The notes beneath the pieces are model-generated. The model did no database searches. It was not told the DNA's origin and was given only the letters and a program-made list of their open reading frames with translations. From Roseiarcus sp036488815 (GTDB lineage Bacteria; Pseudomonadota; Alphaproteobacteria; Rhizobiales; Beijerinckiaceae), in the NCBI GenBank assembly GCA_036488815.1, contig DASXGX010000095.1, positions 1-64,000 of the forward strand: a DNA stretch of 64,000 nucleotides, written 5' to 3'. A program made the translations under genes and the position numbers. Shown here one piece after another: positions 26,301 to 33,086 of this stretch. How positions within the stretch are numbered: the stretch's first letter is position 1; each line of letters starts with the position of its first letter.

Positions 26301-26891
26301 GAAGTCGAGCCGGACCGGAGCCGGAGCCCCCGGCGGATAGAGATCGAGGATGCCGCCGCGGGTCGCGTAGTCGCCGACGTCGCGCACGGTGCTGGCGCGG
26401 CTGTAACCGTTCGATTCGAGCCAGGCCGCAAGTTCGTCCATGCGCACCGTATTGCCGGGCGCCGCAGAGAACGCCGCCGCGGCGACGAACTTGCGCGGCG
26501 GAACGCGCTGCGTCAGGCAATTGGCGGTCATGACGAGGACGCGCGGCCGCTCGAGCGCGCCCCTCGAGCGGGCGAGCCGCGCCAGCGTCGTCATGCGTTG
26601 GGCCGACACCGAAGCGTTCGGTGAGACGCGGTCGTAGGGCTGGCAATCCCACGACGGCAAAAATAGCGCCTCGACCTCCGGCGCAGCGAAGGCCAGCGCA
26701 TCGATGAAGTTCTGCGCGCGCACGCTGTCGCGGGCGATGAAGACCAACGCGGCGGCCCGCTCCTCGCCCGCGCGCGCAAAGGCGCGCGCGAGGTCGGCGA
26801 CGACGAACGCGTCATACCCTTCCGGAACGTGGCAAAGCGCCACCTCGCCGCCTTGCGCGAGGCGGCTGGTCGCCGCGGCGAGCGATTTCAC
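23385..26891 (-). CDS. mfd: transcription-repair coupling factor Mfd
   Basis: ATP-dependent translocase that removes stalled RNA polymerase at DNA lesions and recruits UvrA. The protein is 1,168 aa, the usual length. The N-terminal part is UvrB-like (WDCQPYDRVSPN near residue 80). The polymerase-interaction domain follows (VHVDHGIGRFVGLATIE near residue 510). The RecG-like motor has LVCGDVGFGKTEVALRASF (about 645) and the DEEQHFG box (about 747), and the C-terminus has the TRCF domain (EDYIPDLTTRLSLYRRLSSL). GTG at 26891 was chosen because it overlaps the sdhE stop (GTGA), implying coupled translation. Confidence 0.95.
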   Translation of the reverse strand: MKSLAAATSRLAQGGEVALCHVPEGYDAFVVADLARAFARAGEERAAALVFIARDSVRAQNFIDALAFAAPEVEALFLPSWDCQPYDRVSPNASVSAQRMTTLARLARSRGALERPRVLVMTANCLTQRVPPRKFVAAAAFSAAPGNTVRMDELAAWLESNGYSRASTVRDVGDYATRGGILDLYPPGAPAPVRLDFFGDTLESIRSFDPETQRSVGQLRALDLVPMSEARLTTDSIRRFRQAYAAEFGAPRRGDTVYEAISEGRRAIGLEHWLPLFYDGMDSLFDYVEDAPFVLDARAEEVAHQRFAQIADYYDARRTADQEDPAKADYRPLKPERLYLSEDEFRQRLGKAPLARVSPFEGAPGAANIIDFGARVGRDFAPERQDENVNVFDAAVKHIKALREAGHRVIVAGWSDGSRERLSHVLAEHGLKSQDLVSSYAQAKTARAGTLPLAAIAMEHGFETEDLAIIGEQDILGDRLVRQHKRKRRAQDVLAEAAALTAGDLVVHVDHGIGRFVGLATIEAAGAPHDCLEIHYAGGDRLFLPVENLELLSRYGSEQGELDRLGSTGWQTRKARLKKRVREMAGELIRIAAQRMTRSAPRLGPPEGLYDEFCARFPYDETQDQAAAIEATLDDLGAGRPMDRLVCGDVGFGKTEVALRASFAAAINGKQTAIVVPTTLLARQHAKNFIQRFAGLPIRIGQLSRMVGAAEQREVKKGLAEGSVDIVVGTHAVLGKTVAFKDLGLVVIDEEQHFGVGHKERLKDLRSEVHVLTLSATPIPRTLQLAMTGVRELSIIATPPVDRLAVRSFVSPFDALIVREALLRERYRGGQSFYVCPRIEDLDEAAAFLRQNVPEAKFVVAHGQMAASELEDKIGAFYDGKYDILLSTSIVESGLDIPRANTLIVHRADMFGLAQLYQLRGRVGRSKTRAYAIFTTPANKPMTPQAQKRLEVLQSLDTLGAGFQLASHDLDLRGAGNLLGEEQSGHIKEVGYELYQQMVQDAIERLKAGVDEPAQEMWSPTISLGAPVTIPEDYIPDLTTRLSLYRRLSSLEEDADIEAMGAEIVDRFGSPPPEVELLLKLVTIKALCRRAHVEKLDAGAKGLTLAFRDNSFANPAGLVKWVAAKGSLARVRPDMRIVVVGDFEDLPERLEGTLAIMREIAKIAGRKG

Positions 26892-27193
26892 TGTTGGTTG
26901 GCTTTCCTTGCCAGAGCCTCGCGCGGAGCGGCGCGCAGGCGATGGAACAGCGGCGTGTCGTAGGCGGCCGGCGTCGGTTCGTCGCCGACGATCCACGCGA
27001 GAATTTGCGGATCGGCGACATCGAGCAGGCGCTCGAACTCCGCCAGTTCCGCCTCGTCCATCGTCGATAGGTCGCGGTCGGCGAACTGGCCCATCACGAG
27101 GTCCATTTCGCGCATGCCGCGACGCCGAGCGCGGAACAGCGCGCGACGTCGCCGCTCGTCGAGCCCGGCGCTTGAGAGTTCAAAATTGGCCAT
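26888..27193 (-). CDS. sdhE: succinate dehydrogenase assembly factor SdhE (DUF339)
   Basis: Small protein of 101 aa that promotes covalent attachment of FAD to the SdhA subunit of complex II. The diagnostic RGMREMD motif (RGxxE) is at about residues 25-31, followed by LSTMDEAELAEFERLLDVAD and DPQILAWIVG, all typical of the five-helix family. AGGAG lies close before the ATG. It overlaps mfd by 4 bp. The sdhE-mfd pairing, often with recG nearby, is common in Hyphomicrobiales. Confidence 0.9.
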   Translation of the reverse strand: MANFELSSAGLDERRRRALFRARRRGMREMDLVMGQFADRDLSTMDEAELAEFERLLDVADPQILAWIVGDEPTPAAYDTPLFHRLRAAPREALARKANQQ

Positions 27194-27295
27194 AGGCTCC
27201 TCGAAGCTGGCGTGCTCCCGCCAGCGTCGCGGCGCTTATAGCGGGCGCGCGCACGCTTGTCAGCCTACGAAGGCGCCGAAGCGACGTCGCCTTAG

Positions 27296-27505
27296 TCAGT
27301 AATCCGCGTTCAATTTCAGCAGCGATACGACCAGCCCGCAGAGCGCCGCTGCGATGATGAGATAGTGCGGAAGATTGCCCTCGTTGGGCGAGAGTACGCT
27401 CTGGCTCGCCACTTCATAGATCTGCCAGGCGACGATCGCGGCGCATGCGGCCGCTTTGAGACCCCAGTGCTGTGTTCCCTGCCGTGACGCCATCGCTTCA
27501 CCCAT
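27296..27505 (-). CDS. small two-helix membrane protein of unknown function
   Basis: The frame encodes 69 aa with two hydrophobic stretches: about residues 16-34 (GLKAAACAAIVAWQIYEVA) and 47-64 (LPHYLIIAAALCGLVVSLL). The start is ATG 27505 or the internal ATG 27493; the ribosome binding site is weak. Family not recognised. It lies between the sdhE-mfd pair and the C13 peptidase gene on the same strand. Confidence 0.45.
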   Translation of the reverse strand: MGEAMASRQGTQHWGLKAAACAAIVAWQIYEVASQSVLSPNEGNLPHYLIIAAALCGLVVSLLKLNADY

Positions 27506-27642
27506 GACGGTTGAGCGCCTGCTTCACGTAAAGCGGCAAAGCGCTCGCGTGCGAATGCGTACAGCTTATTTCAAATAGGTTTTGTAATCCTTACATCCGT
27601 CCCTGCATTACGTAGCTTCTACCTTTTATACGAGCCCTCGCT

Positions 27643-28371
27643 TCAGTCCGCGTCTTGGAGAACCTCCAGCACGTGGCGACCGCCCGCCATCTGCGGGTTG
27701 GACGGCTCGAAGCCCTCCGCCTGCTCCCGCTCCGCTATGTGGCTGCGCGCCAGGGCGAAAGCGTCCGGGAGGTTCTTGGTGCGCGCCAGCGCATCGGCGA
27801 AGAACGCCTCGCCGAAGGTCGTCCACTTTGCGCCGTCGCGACAGCCGAACGACGCGTGATCCCGGTCGGCCGCGGTGATGACGAGCGTGCTGGGTTCGGC
27901 CAGCGCATCCGCGAAAATGCCGGAATAACAGGCGGATACGACGACGATGCTGAGCCGCGCGCCGCTCTCGCGCAGCATCTGCCGCAATTCGATCGGGGTA
28001 ATGAAAGATTCCTCCTTGGGGGTGGCGACGCCGATGCCTTCCTGATTGCCGTGTGACGTCAGAATGAGGAACAGGACGTCGTGCTCAGGATCCATCTTGG
28101 CGCCGAGCGAGGCCAGCGTCGCGCGCAAGTTGTCCTCGGTCGCCCCGCCGCTGCGCTTGGTGTTGGCCCGCACGATCACCCTGCCGCCATGGCGGCCGAA
28201 TTGATGGGCGACGATCTTGGCCGCCCCCGCCGCTTCGCTCGCGAATACGCTCTGCGCGCCCCAGAGGCCGAACGAAACGACATCGACCTTGAGTGGCTGA
28301 GCGGCGTTCGCCGCGACCGAGAGCGCCAGGGCGGCGCCGACCGAAACCGCGCGGATCCAGCTCGCTATCAT
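27643..28371 (-). CDS. secreted legumain-like (family C13) cysteine peptidase homologue
   Basis: The protein is 242 aa with a Sec signal peptide (about residues 1-24, ending VAANAA). The mature domain has the caspase/legumain-clan arrangement: the strand-loop LFLILTSHGNQEGIG gives catalytic His107, and LSIVVVSACYSGIFADAL gives catalytic Cys148. Peptidase C13 enzymes cleave after Asn or Asp; whether this bacterial relative is a peptidase or has another role is unknown. A GGGAAG site lies 6 nt before the ATG. It lies downstream of a GST gene on the same strand, with a 74-bp gap. Confidence 0.8.
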   Translation of the reverse strand: MIASWIRAVSVGAALALSVAANAAQPLKVDVVSFGLWGAQSVFASEAAGAAKIVAHQFGRHGGRVIVRANTKRSGGATEDNLRATLASLGAKMDPEHDVLFLILTSHGNQEGIGVATPKEESFITPIELRQMLRESGARLSIVVVSACYSGIFADALAEPSTLVITAADRDHASFGCRDGAKWTTFGEAFFADALARTKNLPDAFALARSHIAEREQAEGFEPSNPQMAGGRHVLEVLQDAD

Positions 28372-28445
28372 TTATTTCTTCCCTTTGGCGCGGTCGTCCG
28401 CAAAGTCGCGGCCGGACATCCGCACTCTATTTGGCGACAGTCGAT

Positions 28446-29396
28446 TTAGCGAAGATCGCCCGGGCCCAATGGGACGACGCCCGTCGGATTGATGAGGCGA
28501 AGACTCTCATAGTAGTGATGCTTGATATGGAAGAGATCAACCGTCTCCTCAATTCCAGGCCAGTCGCGAAGGTCTCGCAAGTAACGCGTGAGATGCGGAT
28601 AATCGGCGATGCGCCGGATGTTGCATTTGAACAGTCCGACATAGACGGGGTCGAAGCGCAGCAGGGTCGGAAACAGCCGCCAATCGGCTTCGGTCAAGAG
28701 GTCCCCGAGGAGGAAGCGCCGATCGGCGAGCCGCGCCTCGAGATCGTCGAGCGTACCGAACAGAGCCGATACAGCCTCCTCATAGGCTTCCTGCGTCCAG
28801 GCGAAGCCGGCGCGGTAGACGCCGTTGTTGACGGTCGCGTAGACGCGCGCATTGAGCGCGTCGATCTCGGCGCGAAGCTCTGAAGGATAATAGTCGCCGG
28901 GCGCTGCGCCGACGCCGTCGAACGCCGAATTGAACATGCGGATGATGTCGGCGGATTCGTTGCTGACGATCTCGCCGCGGGTCTTGTCGAACAACACCGG
29001 CACGCTCACGCGCCCGGTGTATTGGGGCCGCGAGGCGGCGTAAATTTCGTAGAGCCGCTGCTTGCCGAGCACGGTGTCGGGGACGACGCCGCGTCCCGGC
29101 GCGAAGGCCCATCCCTCCTCGCCCATCAGCCAATTGACGACAGAGACGCCGATTTGGGCTTCGAGGCCCTTGAGCTTGCGGAAGATCAGCGTGCGATGCG
29201 CCCAGGGACAGGCGAGCGACACATAAAGATGGTAGCGCCCCGGTTTGGCAGGAAATCCTCCCTCCCCGGTCGGCCCCGCGGACCCATCCGGGGTCACCCA
29301 ATTGCGAAAGACAGTGTCCGGGCGGACGAAGCGACCGCCCGCGTCCTTCGGGAAGACTTCGTCCGTCCGCCATTCGCCGTTCACCAGAACGCCCAT
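28446..29396 (-). CDS. glutathionyl-hydroquinone reductase-type glutathione S-transferase
   Basis: Cytoplasmic GST of the Xi class (YqjG/EcfG-like), which reduces glutathionylated hydroquinones using glutathione. The protein is 316 aa. The catalytic Cys63 lies in LYVSLACPWAHRTLI (CPWA motif). An N-terminal thioredoxin fold with TGRVSVPVLFDKTRGEIVSN is followed by a helical C-terminal domain (LTEADWRLFPTLLRFDPVYV) typical of the class. ATG at 29396 was chosen for the GGGAGG site 6 nt upstream. Confidence 0.9.
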   Translation of the reverse strand: MGVLVNGEWRTDEVFPKDAGGRFVRPDTVFRNWVTPDGSAGPTGEGGFPAKPGRYHLYVSLACPWAHRTLIFRKLKGLEAQIGVSVVNWLMGEEGWAFAPGRGVVPDTVLGKQRLYEIYAASRPQYTGRVSVPVLFDKTRGEIVSNESADIIRMFNSAFDGVGAAPGDYYPSELRAEIDALNARVYATVNNGVYRAGFAWTQEAYEEAVSALFGTLDDLEARLADRRFLLGDLLTEADWRLFPTLLRFDPVYVGLFKCNIRRIADYPHLTRYLRDLRDWPGIEETVDLFHIKHHYYESLRLINPTGVVPLGPGDLR

Positions 29397-29534
29397 CGGT
29401 CCTCCCTTCGTTGCGAGAGTTCTGCTCGCGCCCACAGCTTTGGGCAGCGCCGCGCCGGGCAGTTATTGCACAATCGACGCTGCCGGGCACTGCCGGCGTG
29501 ATTGGGTCCGTTGAGGAGGACCGGCGACTGACCG

Positions 29535-30275
29535 TCAGACGCCGGCGATCTGCCGGGCCGCGGCGAGCCATTGCGCCTGCTTGCGCCGGACATGCTCGGG
29601 CGCGCGGCCGAGCGAGCGGGCGACGTCCCCTGCGATGGATCGGGCTTCGTCCCGGCGGCCGAGCCGCTGGAGCAATAGCGCTTGCCGGACCCGCGGCTCG
29701 GAGCCGGGATAATGGCGACCGACGTCCTCGTAGTTGGCGAGGGCCTCGTCGTCGCGCCCGGCTTTCTCCAGCGCGATCGCGTACAGCAGATGGCCTTCCG
29801 CCGATTGATAGGTGGGCCAGCGGCGTTTGAGCTCTTCGAGCGTCGCGATGGCGACGTCGACGGCGCCGAGGTTGAATTCGGCCCGGGCCTTGCCCAGCAT
29901 GAAGGCCGGCTCCTCGCCGAGCGGCTGGGCGAGGACCCTGTCGTAGTGCCCGAGCGCCTCGTCATACTTGCCGAGCGCAAGGCACTCTTCGGCAAGCGCC
30001 GCGCGATTGGCGATCGTGTCGACGAGTTCGAGATCGTCGCGCAATTGCCGATAGCGACGGGTGGGATCCATCGCGCCAGCGAACTGCGCCCGCGCCCGCT
30101 GGACCTTCTGCGAGCCGAACCAAGCCGGCAAAAGCTCCACGACGACATAGGCCAGCGCGCCGATCCCCGGCAGAAAGAGGATTATGAATCCCCAGGGGGA
30201 GAATCGACCGGTCTTTGCCGCATGGACAATGAGCGCAATATCGATGATGGCGATGATGATGCCAGTACTAGGCAC
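29535..30275 (-). CDS. membrane-anchored tetratricopeptide repeat protein
   Basis: The protein is 246 aa. Two N-terminal hydrophobic segments (about 4-20 and 28-52, with FIILFLPGIGALAYVVVELL) resemble a phospholipase-D-nuclease-like N-terminal hairpin. TPR-like helices run from about residue 85 to 225 (AEECLALGKYDEALGHYDRV, KAGRDDEALANYEDVGRHY). GTG at 30275 has a GGAG site 7 nt upstream. Role unknown; TPRs suggest protein-protein contacts on the cytoplasmic face. It lies downstream of recG. Confidence 0.72.
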   Translation of the reverse strand: MPSTGIIIAIIDIALIVHAAKTGRFSPWGFIILFLPGIGALAYVVVELLPAWFGSQKVQRARAQFAGAMDPTRRYRQLRDDLELVDTIANRAALAEECLALGKYDEALGHYDRVLAQPLGEEPAFMLGKARAEFNLGAVDVAIATLEELKRRWPTYQSAEGHLLYAIALEKAGRDDEALANYEDVGRHYPGSEPRVRQALLLQRLGRRDEARSIAGDVARSLGRAPEHVRRKQAQWLAAARQIAGV

Positions 30276-30383
30276 GTCTTGGCTCCAGCGGCGCTGCGGC
30301 GCGAAAAAAATAGGAATGGGACGCCGGCCGTTGCGCGCGGCGAAGGATTAGATCCTCGCCGCGTCTTTGTCCAACTGGCCCGG

Positions 30384-32480
30384 CTAGCCCGCGTCCATCA
30401 GCCGCACCGCCTCGTCGCGCTCGAAGAGATAGAGAAGCAGCCTAAGGGCTTGATGTTTCTCGCCGCGCAGCCTTCCGCCATCGGCCAGGGCGGCTTGCGC
30501 CTGGGCGCGCGCGGGCGCGAGCAATCCCCCGTGAACCTCCAGCCGGGCGAGGCGAAATCCTGGGGCGCCCGCCTGGCGGGCGCCGAGCACGTCGCCCTCG
30601 CCGCGCAGGCGCAGGTCCTCCTCGGCGATCCGGAAGCCGTCCTCCGTCTCGCGCAGGATTTCGAGCCGGGCGCGCGCCGTCTCGCCGAGCGGGCCCTTGT
30701 AGAGCAACAGACAGGTCGAGCGCCCCGAGCCGCGGCCGACCCGGCCGCGCAACTGGTGCAATTGCGCCAGGCCGAAACGCTCGGCGTGCTCGATCACCAT
30801 GATCGTCGCCTCCGGCACGTCGACGCCGACCTCGACCACGGTCGTCGCAACAAGAGCCTTCGTCTGGCCGCGCTGGAAGCGCTCCATCGCGGCGTCCTTC
30901 TCCGTCCCCTTCATGCGGCCGTGCACGAGGCCCACCGCGTCGCCGAAGAATTGCCGGAGCATGTCCGCGCGCTCCTCAGCGGCGGCGACGTCGAGCGCCT
31001 CGCTCTCCTCGACCAGCGGGCAGATCCAATAGGCGCGCGCCCCGCCCGCGATCGCCCGGCCAATCCCCGCGACGACTTCTTCCAGCCGTTCCAGCGGCAG
31101 GACGCGGGTGTCGATCGGCTTACGCCCCGGCGGCTTGTCGGTCAGCGCCGAAATGTCCATGTCGCCGAAATAGGCGAGCACCAAAGTGCGCGGGATCGGC
31201 GTCGCCGTCATGACAAGGAGATCGACCGCTTCGCCCTTGCCGGCGAGCGCCAGTCTCTGGTGCACGCCGAAGCGATGCTGCTCGTCGACGACCGCAAGCC
31301 CGAGATCGCGAAACGCCACGCTCTCCTGAAACAAAGCGTGGGTGCCGACGAGAATGTCGATATCGCCCGCCGCCAGCGCCGCCAGCGCCTGTCGCCGCTC
31401 GGCCGCCTTGTCGCGCCCCGTCATCAGGGCAATTCTCAACCCGGCGGCCAGCGCGAGCGGCTTCATGCGCTCGAAATGCTGGCGCGCGAGAATCTCCGTC
31501 GGCGCCATCATCGCGGCCTGCCGGCCCGCCTCGACGATGTCGGCCATGGCGATGAGCGCGACGATCGTCTTGCCTGCGCCGACGTCGCCTTGCAGCAGCC
31601 GGATCATGCGCTTGGGGCAAGCGAGATCGGCGCGGATTTCCTCGACGGCCTTGCCCTGCGCCCCGGTTAGTTCGAACGGCAACGCCTTCAGGATCTCCCC
31701 CGCGATCCGTCCGGCGCTGATGTTGGCCTGCCCCGCGGCGTCCCGCATGCGCGAGCGCACCAGCAGCAACGCGAGCTGGTTGGCGAGCAGTTCGTCGTAG
31801 GCGAGCCGTGTCGCGGCGAGCGACGAGGGATCGATGTCGCCGGGCGTCGCGGGATTGTGGAGGGCTTGCAGCGCGTCGGTGAAGCTCGGCGCTCTGAGGC
31901 GGGCCGCCGTCGGCGGGTCGATCCATTCCGGCAGCGCGGGCACGCGCGCCAGCGCCGCCTGGGCGGCCTTCGCGACGACTCGGGGATAAAGGCCTTCCGT
32001 GAGGCCGTAGACCGGCTCGACCGCCGGCATTTTCGCCAGCTCCTCGGCGTCCATCACGCGGTCGGGATGCACCATCTGAAGATGGCCGTCCCACATCTCG
32101 AGCTTGCCCGAGACCCAGCGCGTCGCACCGACCGGCAGGCGCTTCTTGATCCATTCGGGGTTGGCGAGAAAGAACACCAGTTCGACGTCGCCGGTGTCGT
32201 CCTCGACCAGCACCTTGAACGGCGCTTTCGAACGCTGCAAGGACGCCCGGTGCTCGACGACCCTCACCTCGATGGTGGCGATGGCGTCGCGTTGCGCATC
32301 GACGATCTTCGGCCGCGCACGCCGGTCGAGCGCGGCGTACGGCAGGTGAAAAATCACGTCCAGCACCCGGGCGCCCTGCGGACGGCCGAGCAATTTGTCG
32401 AATAGCTTGGCGTTCTTCGGCCCGACGCCGGCAAGGGCGCCGGCGGGCGCGAAAAGGGGATCAAGCAGAGCGGGCCGCAT
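30384..32480 (-). CDS. recG: ATP-dependent DNA helicase RecG
   Basis: Branch-migrating helicase that regresses stalled forks and processes Holliday junctions. The protein is 698 aa. The N-terminal wedge/OB domain (VRVVEHRASLQRSKAPFKVL, WVSGKLEMWDGHLQMVHPDR) precedes the motor: LLQGDVGAGKTIVALIAMAD near residue 297, DEQHRFGVHQR near residue 398, TATPIPRTLVLAYFGDMD, and QLRGRVGRGSGRSTCLLLY in the second lobe. It starts MRPALLDPLFAPAGALAGVG. A repeat-like CCCTCTCCCGGCGAGGGGG hairpin lies upstream. Confidence 0.95.
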   Translation of the reverse strand: MRPALLDPLFAPAGALAGVGPKNAKLFDKLLGRPQGARVLDVIFHLPYAALDRRARPKIVDAQRDAIATIEVRVVEHRASLQRSKAPFKVLVEDDTGDVELVFFLANPEWIKKRLPVGATRWVSGKLEMWDGHLQMVHPDRVMDAEELAKMPAVEPVYGLTEGLYPRVVAKAAQAALARVPALPEWIDPPTAARLRAPSFTDALQALHNPATPGDIDPSSLAATRLAYDELLANQLALLLVRSRMRDAAGQANISAGRIAGEILKALPFELTGAQGKAVEEIRADLACPKRMIRLLQGDVGAGKTIVALIAMADIVEAGRQAAMMAPTEILARQHFERMKPLALAAGLRIALMTGRDKAAERRQALAALAAGDIDILVGTHALFQESVAFRDLGLAVVDEQHRFGVHQRLALAGKGEAVDLLVMTATPIPRTLVLAYFGDMDISALTDKPPGRKPIDTRVLPLERLEEVVAGIGRAIAGGARAYWICPLVEESEALDVAAAEERADMLRQFFGDAVGLVHGRMKGTEKDAAMERFQRGQTKALVATTVVEVGVDVPEATIMVIEHAERFGLAQLHQLRGRVGRGSGRSTCLLLYKGPLGETARARLEILRETEDGFRIAEEDLRLRGEGDVLGARQAGAPGFRLARLEVHGGLLAPARAQAQAALADGGRLRGEKHQALRLLLYLFERDEAVRLMDAG

Positions 32481-32567
32481 GATCCCCTATTAGCGCGAGT
32501 GGCCCTCTCCCGGCGAGGGGGTCGCGCGAGCCGACTGTCGTCGATGCAAGCGGAGATGGCGACGGCT

Positions 32568-32846
32568 CTACCGCCGTTTGCAGTTCCAATCGGTCGCAGC
32601 GAGCCAGCGCGGGTTCTTGCAGCGCTGAACGCGCCTGGGCGCCTGTTCGGGCGGCGGATCGTTCGTTGGCCCGAAATACTCTGGATACGCCGCCGCGGTG
32701 CGCCTCATCGGCTCGGACGGATCGCCCATGTTCCCGGCCAGCGCGGGGCAAGCCGCCCCAAACCAGGGCAGGAGCAAAATGGCGTAGGCCGCGGCTTGCC
32801 AGGGCCCGGTCTTGCGAATGGGGGCGCTTGCTTTGCAGAACAGCAT
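32568..32846 (-). CDS. small exported protein of unknown function
   Basis: The frame encodes 92 aa with a signal-peptide-like stretch (GPWQAAAYAILLLPWFGAAC, cleavage plausible after ALAG), followed by a short proline- and Arg-rich tail with two cysteines. AAAGGA lies 7 nt before the ATG, which is why it is kept. The Cys near the signal end is not in a clean lipobox. I do not recognise the family. It is located between recG and tex on the same strand. Confidence 0.5.
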   Translation of the reverse strand: MLFCKASAPIRKTGPWQAAAYAILLLPWFGAACPALAGNMGDPSEPMRRTAAAYPEYFGPTNDPPPEQAPRRVQRCKNPRWLAATDWNCKRR

Positions 32847-33086
32847 GGCTCGGTCCTTTCAGGGTTTCGTCTGACGTCCCCCCGACATGGATCCATACGT
32901 GGCGCCGCCCCCCGCAGTTTCGCAGGGTCGCTAAAGAAAAATGGGGGCGAATCTGGCGCCCCGTCCCCTCCTTGCGGAAAGAGAACGGTTGAGCGGCGTC
33001 ACAAATTCACCCTCTCCCGCGCAGAGGCCTCCAAAACGACGCGCGTCGTTCGACTGGCTGGCTATGCGAGAGAGGGCTGAAGGCCC

